This document shows positions 16,991 through 25,357 of a stretch of 64,000 nucleotides of DNA, one piece after another (within the stretch, counting starts at the first letter, position 1; each line of letters starts with the position of its first letter). Source of the stretch: Chryseobacterium koreense CCUG 49689 (lineage in GTDB: Bacteria; Bacteroidota; Bacteroidia; Flavobacteriales; Weeksellaceae); assembly GCF_001045435.1 (NCBI RefSeq), contig NZ_LFNG01000004.1, positions 124,001 to 188,000 of the forward strand. Direction: 5' to 3'. The notes below the pieces were generated by a model. That model made no database searches. It had not been told where the DNA came from and worked only from the letters and a program-made list of their open reading frames with translations. Made by a program: the position numbers and the translations under genes.

Positions 16991-17396
16991 AGTTATTTAA
17001 TTGAGGTTGTTCGTCATGATTGAGTTTTACGGTAATTTGGGGATATTTTTCCCGTATAAATGTAGCGATTTTTTCCGCAGCGTAAACCGAGCGATGCTGT
17101 CCGCCGGTACATCCGAAGTTGATTTGCAGGTGTTCAAAATCGCGCGCCAGATAATTGTCAATGTTAATGGAAACAAGGTTTTTGACCAACTCCAGAAATT
17201 TCGGCATTTCGGTTTTTGTTTCCAGATATTCCTGGACAGCGCTATCACAACCGGTTTGCAGTTTATATTCTTCAACTCTGCCCGGATTCAGGATTCCTCT
17301 GCAATCGAAGGCGAAGCCGCCGCCATTTCCACTTTCATCTTTCGGGATTCCTCCTTTTTTATAGGAGAAACTGTGTATTTCTATTGTTAAGCTCAT
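16983..17396 (-). CDS. stand-alone RapZ C-terminal domain protein
   Basis: 137 aa corresponding only to the C-terminal half of RapZ; the N-terminal Walker kinase-like half is missing. Landmarks: FSYKKGGIPKD (10-20), FAFDCRGILNPGR (28-40) and GCTGGQHRSVYAAE (95-108), matching the GCTGGKHRS motif of E. coli RapZ. In E. coli this half binds GlcN6P and the small RNA GlmZ/RNase E machinery. Here it is beside MurU-like and AmgK-like genes, suggesting a link with amino-sugar phosphates rather than GlmZ, which is inference. The upstream side is now occupied by the repeat/GxxExxY block. Confidence 0.8.
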   Translation of the reverse strand: MSLTIEIHSFSYKKGGIPKDESGNGGGFAFDCRGILNPGRVEEYKLQTGCDSAVQEYLETKTEMPKFLELVKNLVSINIDNYLARDFEHLQINFGCTGGQHRSVYAAEKIATFIREKYPQITVKLNHDEQPQLNNYV

Positions 17397-17500
17397 TTTT
17401 ATTTGTTGGGAAGTTTTAGTATTATGTCTTACTAGGAAAATGAAAATAATTTCTTTTTAATTCTATCGTGACCTAATGTTCAAATTAACGACATTTTTTT

Positions 17501-17789
17501 GAACCATTTAGTAAATTAAGGGGTTAAGGACAATTGTGCTTCATATCGTTAAGAATTCTAAAGAATTAATTCAGGTTTATTTTTCGATTTTCCGTACTTA
17601 ATATTTCATTTGTGAAATCTTTTAAAAAAAAGTAAACTAAATTTCTTCTTAAATCCTTCATGTCCTTCATGTTTGAAATTTTTCACATTTACTATTGAAC
17701 CATTAAGTAAATTAAGGGGTTAAGGACAATTATGCTTCATATCGTTAAGAATTCTAAAGAATTAATTCAGGTTTTTTTCTAATTTTAGA
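17501..17789. repeat. ~195-bp repeat array A: unit 1 and left part of unit 2
   Basis: Unit 1 runs 17501-17696. Unit 2 restarts at 17697 with GAACCATTAAGTAAATTAAG and is broken off near 17780-17790, where the sequence turns into the GxxExxY gene region. Each unit holds AATTCT-AA-AGAATT, an ATTTCA-TTTG-TGAAAT palindrome and CTTCATGTCCTTCATG-like direct repeats. The same family occurs reverse-complemented at 51021-51617. The bases before it (17397-17500) show no gene. Confidence 0.85.
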
Positions 17790-17827
17790 TTTTATTGATT
17801 ACAAGTTGTAAAGATAAAATGTTTTCA

Positions 17828-18238
17828 CTATTCCTCAAGTTCACGAAAGTATTCATTGACAAAAGGTTTCATTGATTTAGTGATGTTGTCGGTAAAGAAA
17901 TTAATCAATAATCCCTGCGGTTTTTTCAAAATCTTCATGTAAGTGAGTAATTGTGCTTCATAGATGGGACGCATATCTTCAGTAGCTTTTAATTCTACTA
18001 CAACAGTATCATCAACTAATATATCAACTTTTAAATCTGCATCAAAAATTAATTCTTCATCATAAATAATAGGTACTTTTAATTGCTGTTGGATCGAATG
18101 TCCGTTCTTCCTTAATTCATGAATGAGACATTTTTCATAAACACTTTCAAGCAATCCTGGTCCAAGTGCCTTGTGAACTTTAATTGCATATCCAGTGATA
18201 TCATATGATAACTGAGTGATTTCTTTTTTAGTTCTCAT
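17828..18238 (-). CDS. GxxExxY protein (PD-(D/E)XK nuclease-like superfamily)
   Basis: 136 aa, the usual length. The naming motif GLLESVY is at 28-34, after ALGPG. The PD-(D/E)XK-like core is visible as D72 and E82-x-K84 in VDILVDDTVVVELKA, with the downstream LTYMK helix. Such proteins are common in Bacteroidetes and metagenomes, often in several copies per genome, and no biological function is established. The gene with about 70-100 bp on each side splits one unit of a 195-bp repeat, so it looks like cargo of a small repeat-borne element. No promoter box is visible directly before the ATG. Confidence 0.85.
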   Translation of the reverse strand: MRTKKEITQLSYDITGYAIKVHKALGPGLLESVYEKCLIHELRKNGHSIQQQLKVPIIYDEELIFDADLKVDILVDDTVVVELKATEDMRPIYEAQLLTYMKILKKPQGLLINFFTDNITKSMKPFVNEYFRELEE

Positions 18239-18335
18239 AATTTTAAGGTTTAAACTTTTAACATACTTTGTTTTAAGATGTCCGGATCATTCTTCAGTTA
18301 ATATTTTAAAAATCAGAAGATTCATGAGTTTTAAC

Positions 18336-18611
18336 CTTAATTTTTCACTTGTGAAAAATTAAGAAAGGAGTGCAACTAAATTTTTCTTAAATCCTTCATG
18401 TTCTTCATGTTTGAAATTTCCCACATTTACTATTGAACCATTAAGTAAATTAAGGGGTTAAGGACAATTGTGCTTCATATCGTTAAGAATTCTAAAGAAT
18501 TAATTCAGGTTTATTTTTCTATTTTCCGTACTTAATATTTCATTTGTGAAATCTTAAAAAGATATTCGACTAAAATATTCTTAAATCCTTCATTTCCTTA
18601 ATGTTTTAAAT
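18336..18611. repeat. ~195-bp repeat array A: right part of unit 2 and unit 3
   Basis: 18336-18434 is the missing right half of the unit started at 17697, and 18435 starts another full unit. Unit 2 opens with a perfect 28-bp palindrome (18336-18363: 13-bp arms CTTAATTTTTCAC / GTGAAAAATTAAG around TT). Unit 1 has a degenerate ATTTCATTTGTGAAAT at the equivalent place. The rest of the 400-bp gap up to the kinase gene at 18639 is the end of unit 3; no gene is seen. The bases 18239-18335 belong to the cargo side. Confidence 0.85.
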
Positions 18612-18638
18612 TAGCACAAGAAATGAAGAGTCTTGCTT

Positions 18639-19676
18639 TCAACCTGAAATCATGTGGTTTATTTTTTTGTAGGTCTCATCCGTGTTCAACTCAATAATTA
18701 ATTTTCTCAATTCCGGGAAATCATTCATTTTTTGCCAATTCTCCGAAAAATGGCGCAGGTTTTCAATTCCTTTTTCGATGCTGGAAATAAAATGTTCCTT
18801 CCTTTGAATCAGCCCTCGAAATCCGTATGCTCCCAAAACCTGCAGGAACCGAATTAGTTGAATAGGCTTCAACGAGTTTTTTAGTTGAGTCAATTTTTCG
18901 CTTTGCTCGATTCCGAATTCCTTTTCCCATAAACTGAAATAATATTCCAGCATTTCACTCCTGAAATTTGGCGAAAAATTCGCTTTAGCCTGGAACAGAA
19001 AAGAAACCACATCATAGATAAGTGGTCCTTTCATTGCGGATTGATAATCGATAAAAAACACCTCGTCCTTTCTATTGACCATGATGTTTCTTGCCTGAAA
19101 ATCCCTGATCATCATTCCTTTCGGCTCCAACAGAGAGATCTCTTCAGTGAGCTTTTTAAATTCTTTAAGCAGATTTCCTTTGTGGTAGGGGATTTCTAAG
19201 ACATCGGCGATAAAGCTTTTAAAATAAAACAAATCATTGGTGATCGGGAACTCATCATAATTTTCATATTCGAAAGTTTTTTTCCAGTCTATGATATTTT
19301 CGCTTCTTCGCTGAAGTTCGAAAAGTTTTTTTAAAACCTGTTCAACTAGAAATTTAGTTCTTTCAGAAGTCCCTTCTTCTGCAATAATTTCAGATAAGGT
19401 TTTTTCTCCCAAAAACTCCTGAATATAGAGTTTGCGGTCCGGCGAAATACTTAAGATTCGCGGAGTATTTAATTCCAGTTCAGAAAATATTTCCGAGAAA
19501 TAATAGAAACTTTCATTCTCGGCAAGGTTTTCATTAGAAGTGATGACGAATTTTTGACCGGAAGCTTCGCCTACAAAATTTTTCCTGGACGATCCGCTTT
19601 GAGGCAAAATGAAAAATTCCGATGATTCTACACCGGTGTATTTTTCAAAGAAATGCCTCGCGTTTTCAGTGGTCAT
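18639..19676 (-). CDS. APH-family phosphotransferase, AmgK-like amino-sugar kinase
   Basis: 345 aa with the aminoglycoside/choline kinase fold. The catalytic loop is MIRDFQARNIMV (189-200; base D192, N197), where most APH enzymes have HGDxHxxN, and the metal-binding Asp is D210 in FIDYQSAMKGP. The RDFQxRN and DYQxAxxGPxxYD forms are typical of AmgK, which phosphorylates MurNAc/GlcNAc at C1 in cell-wall recycling. A MurU-like partner lies 2 kb downstream on the same strand beyond the inserted repeat/GxxExxY block. A TATATTTG box (19683-19690) ends 6 nt before the ATG. Confidence 0.8.
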   Translation of the reverse strand: MTTENARHFFEKYTGVESSEFFILPQSGSSRKNFVGEASGQKFVITSNENLAENESFYYFSEIFSELELNTPRILSISPDRKLYIQEFLGEKTLSEIIAEEGTSERTKFLVEQVLKKLFELQRRSENIIDWKKTFEYENYDEFPITNDLFYFKSFIADVLEIPYHKGNLLKEFKKLTEEISLLEPKGMMIRDFQARNIMVNRKDEVFFIDYQSAMKGPLIYDVVSFLFQAKANFSPNFRSEMLEYYFSLWEKEFGIEQSEKLTQLKNSLKPIQLIRFLQVLGAYGFRGLIQRKEHFISSIEKGIENLRHFSENWQKMNDFPELRKLIIELNTDETYKKINHMISG

Positions 19677-19682
19677 ATTTTA

Positions 19683-19690
19683 CAAATATA
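19683..19690 (-). promoter_or_regulatory. -7 promoter box TATATTTG of the AmgK-like gene
   Basis: Minus-strand TATATTTG 6 nt before the ATG. It faces away from the xrtF promoter 26 bp further on, so the two promoters share a 51-bp divergent region. Confidence 0.55.
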
Positions 19691-19715
19691 GCGAAAATAG
19701 ATTTTCGGAAAAGAT

Positions 19716-19723
19716 TATATTTG
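19716..19723 (+). promoter_or_regulatory. -7 promoter box TATATTTG of xrtF
   Basis: TATATTTG, then TAGC, then the ATG at 19728. The 4-nt spacing predicts a leaderless mRNA. Confidence 0.6.
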
Positions 19724-19727
19724 TAGC

Positions 19728-20270
19728 ATGTTGCAAGATTTTAAACCCGTACTGAAAATCCTACTCCGATTCATTTTGATTTACTTGGGGCTGGTTTTGT
19801 TGTATCAATTTTATCTGAATGAATTTAAGAATTCTGGATTGGATCCAATTTCTACTTGGGTTGCAGAGCAAGCAGGTTTTCTGCAAAATTCCTGTAATTA
19901 CCAGACGACACTGATTGAGGGAAAACCGGCGCAGGAAACCACGTGGTTTTTGATGGAAGGGAAGTATGTTTCCAGAATGGTCGAAGGTTGTAATGCCGTG
20001 TCGGTAATGGTTTTGTTCATTGCATTTATCTTTGCTTTTTATAAGGGACTCAAAACTTTTGTTTTCGCAGGATTGGGATTGTTTTTCCTACATATCATGA
20101 ATGTTTCCAGAATTGCAGGGTTAAATTTGGTCTTCCTGAAATATCCTGAATACGGAAAAATTTCCCATAACTTCTTTTTTCCGGTGATTATCTACGGAAG
20201 TGTGGTTTTGCTTTGGTTGATTTGGATTAAATTCTTTGCCTTAAAATCTCCGGATCATGAAAGTTCTTAA
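19728..20270 (+). CDS. xrtF: exosortase family protein XrtF
   Basis: Inner-membrane cysteine transpeptidase-like protein, 180 aa, about five membrane helices. The exosortase/archaeosortase catalytic triad is visible: C88 in MVEGCNAVSV, R128 in MNVSRIAGL and H147 in KISHNFF. The length and the adjacent partner gene match the flavobacterial XrtF system. Exosortases process C-terminal sorting signals of exported proteins; no protein in this window shows an obvious signal of that kind, so the substrate is encoded elsewhere or is unusual. The last 14 bp overlap the partner gene. Confidence 0.88.
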   Translation: MLQDFKPVLKILLRFILIYLGLVLLYQFYLNEFKNSGLDPISTWVAEQAGFLQNSCNYQTTLIEGKPAQETTWFLMEGKYVSRMVEGCNAVSVMVLFIAFIFAFYKGLKTFVFAGLGLFFLHIMNVSRIAGLNLVFLKYPEYGKISHNFFFPVIIYGSVVLLWLIWIKFFALKSPDHESS

Positions 20271-20694
20271 CTGGTTTTTGGTATTTCTCGGTATTTCGGG
20301 GTTGGTTGCAGTTCGTGTTTTTGAAGACCAGCTGTTTTACGATCCTTTTCTGAATTTTTTTCACGAAGCCAATAAGCATGCGCTTTTCCCCGATTTCGAT
20401 TGGGCGAAGTTGTTTGTGGGCCACCTGTTCAGATTTTCGCTGAATTTATTTTTTTCGGCGGTAGTGGTTCAGTTTGTTTTTAAGAATAAGCGATGGACTT
20501 TTCAGGCGGCGATTCTGATTACGATTGTTTTCGCAATTACTTTTCCGATTTATCTGTTTTGTGTTCACACCAGATTCGAGATCGGATACCTTTTTTCCTT
20601 TTACATGAGAAGGTTTGTGATTCAGCCATTGATTCTGTTGCTGATTATTCCGATGTTTTATTACCGGGAACATTGGGCGGATTTGAAAACTTAG
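20257..20694 (+). CDS. exosortase F system-associated membrane protein
   Basis: 145 aa with about four hydrophobic segments, overlapping xrtF by 14 bp, so translation is coupled. This small membrane protein is known only as the constant neighbour of XrtF in flavobacteria (TIGR04127-type). It has no enzyme motif. It probably assembles with XrtF or presents its substrate. Confidence 0.8.
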   Translation: MKVLNWFLVFLGISGLVAVRVFEDQLFYDPFLNFFHEANKHALFPDFDWAKLFVGHLFRFSLNLFFSAVVVQFVFKNKRWTFQAAILITIVFAITFPIYLFCVHTRFEIGYLFSFYMRRFVIQPLILLLIIPMFYYREHWADLKT

Positions 20695-20739
20695 TAACGC
20701 TAAAACATTCAAAGATCCCCGTCAATTTCAGCAATTCAA

Positions 20740-22152
20740 TTAACGCCATCCTCCGCCGAGAGCACGATACAGTTCAATTCCTGCCTGCATTTTAGCATAT
20801 TCGGCATTGGAAATATTGAGCTCTGCATTTAGGGAATTTACTGTCGCATTCAGCACCTCCAGATAATTGGCCAACCCATAATTCACCAGTTCCTGGGAAT
20901 ATTGCACAGAATTTTGATAGGCATGAAGCTCCTTTTTTTTCAGCGCGATAAACGCATCCTGTGAATCATATATTTTCAAGGCATCGGAAACTTCTTTTCC
21001 CGCATTCAAAAGGGTTTTCCGGAAATTGAGATATGCTTTTTCCTTGTTTGCCAAACTCACCTCATAATTGGTTCTGATTTGCCTCTGATTCAAAATTGGC
21101 TGGGTCAAACTTCCGATCACAGTGGCAAAAAGAGAATTTGCACTAAACAGTTTGTCAATATCCGCACTTTGGATTCCGCCACTTCCGCCAATTCTCAGAC
21201 TTGGATAAAATTGAGCTTTTGCAACATTGGTCAGTTCAAAAGCGGACATCAAATTGTATTCGGACTGCATCACGTCGGCTCGGTTCGCTAAAAGATTAGC
21301 CGAGAAACCGGTTTTATATTCAGCAGGCATTTTTTGCTGCGCCAAAGTAGTCCTGTCTATTTTTTGGGATGGAACGCCCATCAACAGACTCATCGAATTC
21401 TCCAAAAGCGCAATCTGGGTATCGATATTGATAAGCAGTGATTCCGCATTGAAAACCAGTGCTTCGCTTTGCTGTACCGCAACTTCGGTCAAAGTTCCGG
21501 CTTCTTTCAGTGCTTTAGTGGTTTCCAGATTATTTTTTCGCAAAATAATGGTTTCGTTGATAATCCGTTTCTGTTCGTCGAAAGTCAAAAGCTGATAATA
21601 GGCGGAAGCAATAGCTGCAACTAGATCAGTCTTTACCGCTTTGTGTGCCGCGGTGGTTCCTAAATAATTGGCATATTGTGATTTTTCCCAAGCTTTCATT
21701 TTTCCCCAAATATCCGCTTCCCAGGAAATGTCGCCGCCCACATCGAAAGTATTTTGTGATCTTCTTTCATTGGCAAGTTGACCACTCGCAGTATTCAAGG
21801 ACGGAGTTTGAAAAGTATAACCAGGTCCTACAGCAATAGTGGGAAGATAGGCGGCTTTGCTTTGTTTCAGATAAGATTCTGCAGCCACAATATTCTGTAG
21901 TGCAATTCTGATATCAAGGTTATTGTCGAGCCCGTTTTGGATATGTTTCTGGAGTACTGCATCTGTGAAAATCTCGCGCCAGGAAACGGTCGCAATACTC
22001 GAAGAATCTTTCGGAAGACGATCGGTCCGGAAAAGATTTTCATTAACGGCATCTTTGGGTCTCTCATATTTTTTTCGTGCCATGCACGAAGAAAGTGTGA
22101 GAATTCCTACTAAAGATAAAATCAGAATTTTTATATTGAATATGCTTTTCAT
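20740..22152 (-). CDS. efflux outer-membrane lipoprotein of the OprM/NodT family
   Basis: 470 aa, the outer-membrane channel of the tripartite pump encoded here. The lipoprotein signal ends TLSSC (about residue 23), followed by MARKKYERP. Two repeated OEP domains contain long coiled-coil helices rich in Ala/Gln (for example LQNIVAAESYLKQSKAAYLP and the SLANKEKAYLNFRKT region). It is the last gene of the efflux operon, 55 bp after the RND pump gene, and ends convergently with the exosortase partner gene. Confidence 0.92.
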   Translation of the reverse strand: MKSIFNIKILILSLVGILTLSSCMARKKYERPKDAVNENLFRTDRLPKDSSSIATVSWREIFTDAVLQKHIQNGLDNNLDIRIALQNIVAAESYLKQSKAAYLPTIAVGPGYTFQTPSLNTASGQLANERRSQNTFDVGGDISWEADIWGKMKAWEKSQYANYLGTTAAHKAVKTDLVAAIASAYYQLLTFDEQKRIINETIILRKNNLETTKALKEAGTLTEVAVQQSEALVFNAESLLINIDTQIALLENSMSLLMGVPSQKIDRTTLAQQKMPAEYKTGFSANLLANRADVMQSEYNLMSAFELTNVAKAQFYPSLRIGGSGGIQSADIDKLFSANSLFATVIGSLTQPILNQRQIRTNYEVSLANKEKAYLNFRKTLLNAGKEVSDALKIYDSQDAFIALKKKELHAYQNSVQYSQELVNYGLANYLEVLNATVNSLNAELNISNAEYAKMQAGIELYRALGGGWR

Positions 22153-22207
22153 ATTAATTTTTTTGACAATTTCTCTTCAAAGCGATCATTTGCGATTGTG
22201 TGGAGCT

Positions 22208-25200
22208 TTATTCCGCCAAATGAATCTCATTCTCTTTTATCGGTTTGATTTTTTCCTGCAACCATTGGAAGATGACATACAAAACAGGAATCGCAATCAG
22301 CCCGAAAAATGTTCCGATTAACAGTCCCGCAGCAGCACCCGTACCAATTGATTGGTTACCCACTTTACCGATTCCCGATGCGAAAACCAATGGCAGCATC
22401 CCGAATATAAAAGCAAATGAAGTCATCAAGATTGGTCTTAACCTTGCTTTCGCCGCATTGATCGCGGACATCGCCAAAGTTTCGCCGTGGTGTCTTCGCT
22501 GAACTGCAAATTCCACAATTAAGATGGCGTTTTTTGCCAATAATCCCACGAGCATAATCAAGGCAATCTGGAAATAGATATTGTTTTCCAAACCTGCAAT
22601 TTTTTGTCCAAAATAGGCGCCTGCAACTCCCAGCGGAAGCGAAATAATTACCGCTAATGGAAGCAGAAAACTTTCATACTGTGCAGCCAATATAAAATAG
22701 ACGAATACCAAACTCAGCACAAAAATAATGGCGGTTTGCGATCCGGAATTCAGCTCTTCTTTGGATAAACCGGTAAATTCCACCACATAATCCGAAGGCA
22801 ATTTCTGAGCAGCAACTTCTTGCACCGCTTTAATGGCATCACCGGTAGAAAATCCAGGATTATTCGATCCTGAAATGGAAATTGAAGTAAACAGGTTATA
22901 TCTTTCCACTGATTTTGGTCCAAAGGTTTTTTCCATGGTGACAAACTGGGAAATCGGCGTCATTTGTCCTGAAGCTGTTCTCACAAAAATACTGTTGAGG
23001 TCGTTAGGTTCTTTTCTTGAGTCCGGAAATGCCTGAACCATCACCCGGAACTGTTTTCCGTATTTCGAAAAATCCGCTGCGTAAACTCCGCCGACATATC
23101 CCTGCATCGTACTCAAAATATCGGAAACATTTACACCCACTTCTTTTGCTTTCGGAACATCAATTACCATTTCGTACTGCGGATAGTTCGTGTTGAAGGA
23201 GGTATTGGCAAACTGAATTTCAGGTCTTTCCATCAAAGCACTGATATAATTTTTGGAAACATTGTCCAATTCTTTTAAATCGCCTCCGGACTTATCTAGC
23301 AAAACGGCAGCAAAACCATCACTGGAACCAAATCCAGGCACACTCGGTGGTGAGAAAAACACAATTTTCGCATCCGGATATTTCGAGGCAATTCCAAAAA
23401 GTTTCTTGGTAATGGTTTCCACGGAAAGGTCTGCATCATGTGCTCTTTCGGCAAAAGGTTTTAACCTCACGAAAGCCTGTCCTGTGTTGGAACCACTCCC
23501 CGACATAAACCCACGACTCGCCGTGAAAGTGACGTTTGCCACACCGGGGATTTTCCGAGCATCTTCCTGCAATCCTTTCAAAACGTTATAAGTCCGCTCC
23601 ATCGATGCTCCCGGTGGAAGGGAAATATCGGTGAAAATAATTCCGCGGTCTTCTTTTGGGATGAATCCTTTCGGCATGTTGGAATTGGACCACCAGAAAA
23701 ATAATCCACCCAAACCGAAGATAATCAGAGTTACCCATTTATGCCTTAAAAGAAAAATGAAAGCTCGTCCATATCGGTTTGTCGCCGCTTTGAATGCCAC
23801 ATTGAATTTATAAAAGAATTTCTGCATGAAGCTCAATTGGGCATATTCTTGGTGATGTGACGGATTTGGCTTTAAAAATAATGAGCATAAAACCGGACTT
23901 AAAGTCAAAGCATTAACAGCCGAAATCAAAATCGCTACAATCAGCGTAATCCCGAACTGTTGGTAAAAAACGCCTGTCGGACCTGTAATAAAAGTTACCG
24001 GGATAAATACTGCCGCCATGACCAACGTAATGGAAATAATTGCATTGGTAATTTCGTCCATCGCAGAAACGGTAGCTTTTTTGGCGTCGGTAATTCCGTG
24101 TTCCATTTTGGCGTGGACTGCTTCCACCACCACAATCGCGTCATCCACCACAATTCCAATCGCAAGGACTAAAGCGAATAAAGTCAATAGGTTTAAGGAA
24201 TATCCAAATAAATTCAGGAAAAAGAATGAACCCACAATCGAAACTGGGACCGCAATCGCCGGAATAAGTGTGGACCGGAAATCCTGAAGGAAAATATAAA
24301 CCACCAAAAACACCAGCAAAAATGCTTCTAGAAGTGTTGTAACTACTTTACCGATTGATGCTTCCAGGAAATCGTTGGTGTCAAAGTTAATGGTATAGCC
24401 GATTCCTTTAGGCAATGTTTTGGAATTTTCTTCCAAGAACTTTTTGATATCGTTAATAATCGTTTGCGCATTGGAACCGGGAGTCTGAAAAATCCCCATG
24501 CTCACAGAACTTCGGCCGTTATTTTCCCCGACGGTGGTGTATGATTGCGCATCAAGTTTGATGTCTGCTACATCTTTCAGTCGCAAAAACTGTCCGTTTC
24601 CGAGGGATTTCAAGATAATGTCGCCATAATCCTGTTCTTCGTTAAATTTTCCTTTATAGGTAATTACGTATTCAAAAGCACTTCCGCTGTTTTGTCCAAG
24701 CTGTCCTGCCGCTGCTTCGCGTGATTGCTCGTTGATTGCTGCGGTGACATCGGTAGGTTGTAAACCATAAGCCGCCATTTTTGCGGGATCGATCCAAACT
24801 CTCATTGAGAAATTTTTTCCGCCAAAAGCCTGTGCTTCACCTACGCCATTTACCCTTTTCAATTCCGGAATCACATTGATGTTCAGATAATTCTGGAGCC
24901 ACACTTCATTTAAATCTGGATTTTCGGTATAAAACGAAAGAAACATCAATGCGCTCGTTCGCTGTTTTTGAACGGTAACTCCGGACCGCGTAACATCTGC
25001 GGGCAAAAGTGGAATAGCTCTTTGTACTTTATTCTGAACCTCCACTGCTGCGATATCAGGATTGATTCCCTGTTTGAAGAATACTTGGATCCTAGCCGAA
25101 CCGTCATTTCCGGCTGAAGAAGAGATATAATCCATTCCTTCTACACCGTTTACTTGTTCCTCGATTGGGATCACCACACTGTTCATAACGGTTTCCGCAC

Positions 25201-25357
25201 TTGCTCCCGTATAATTTGCAGAAATACTCACCGTGGGCGGTGCGATATCTGGATACTGGGTCACCGGAAGCGCCTGAAGTCCCAGAATCCCCAATATCAC
25301 AATGAGAATTGAAACTACGGATGCAAAAACCGGTCTATTGATGAAATGTTTTACCAT
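22208..25357 (-). CDS. RND multidrug efflux pump, HAE1 (AcrB-like) family
   Basis: 1049 aa inner-membrane proton-driven trimeric exporter, full length for HAE1. Recognisable landmarks are the N-terminal FINRPVFASVVSILIVILG helix, the TM4 proton-relay segment GIVVDDAIVVVEAV (two adjacent Asp), PVTFITGPTGVFYQQFGIT, and the second-half GLLAKNAILIVEFA. It takes drugs or other hydrophobic compounds from periplasm and membrane to the OMF. The start overlaps the MFP stop by one base. Substrate range cannot be read from the sequence. Confidence 0.95.
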   Translation of the reverse strand: MVKHFINRPVFASVVSILIVILGILGLQALPVTQYPDIAPPTVSISANYTGASAETVMNSVVIPIEEQVNGVEGMDYISSSAGNDGSARIQVFFKQGINPDIAAVEVQNKVQRAIPLLPADVTRSGVTVQKQRTSALMFLSFYTENPDLNEVWLQNYLNINVIPELKRVNGVGEAQAFGGKNFSMRVWIDPAKMAAYGLQPTDVTAAINEQSREAAAGQLGQNSGSAFEYVITYKGKFNEEQDYGDIILKSLGNGQFLRLKDVADIKLDAQSYTTVGENNGRSSVSMGIFQTPGSNAQTIINDIKKFLEENSKTLPKGIGYTINFDTNDFLEASIGKVVTTLLEAFLLVFLVVYIFLQDFRSTLIPAIAVPVSIVGSFFFLNLFGYSLNLLTLFALVLAIGIVVDDAIVVVEAVHAKMEHGITDAKKATVSAMDEITNAIISITLVMAAVFIPVTFITGPTGVFYQQFGITLIVAILISAVNALTLSPVLCSLFLKPNPSHHQEYAQLSFMQKFFYKFNVAFKAATNRYGRAFIFLLRHKWVTLIIFGLGGLFFWWSNSNMPKGFIPKEDRGIIFTDISLPPGASMERTYNVLKGLQEDARKIPGVANVTFTASRGFMSGSGSNTGQAFVRLKPFAERAHDADLSVETITKKLFGIASKYPDAKIVFFSPPSVPGFGSSDGFAAVLLDKSGGDLKELDNVSKNYISALMERPEIQFANTSFNTNYPQYEMVIDVPKAKEVGVNVSDILSTMQGYVGGVYAADFSKYGKQFRVMVQAFPDSRKEPNDLNSIFVRTASGQMTPISQFVTMEKTFGPKSVERYNLFTSISISGSNNPGFSTGDAIKAVQEVAAQKLPSDYVVEFTGLSKEELNSGSQTAIIFVLSLVFVYFILAAQYESFLLPLAVIISLPLGVAGAYFGQKIAGLENNIYFQIALIMLVGLLAKNAILIVEFAVQRRHHGETLAMSAINAAKARLRPILMTSFAFIFGMLPLVFASGIGKVGNQSIGTGAAAGLLIGTFFGLIAIPVLYVIFQWLQEKIKPIKENEIHLAE

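Noticed and set aside
17397-18638. Insertion sequence
   Set aside because: No transposase frame and no terminal inverted repeats of IS type; the only gene is GxxExxY and the flanks are tandem repeat units.
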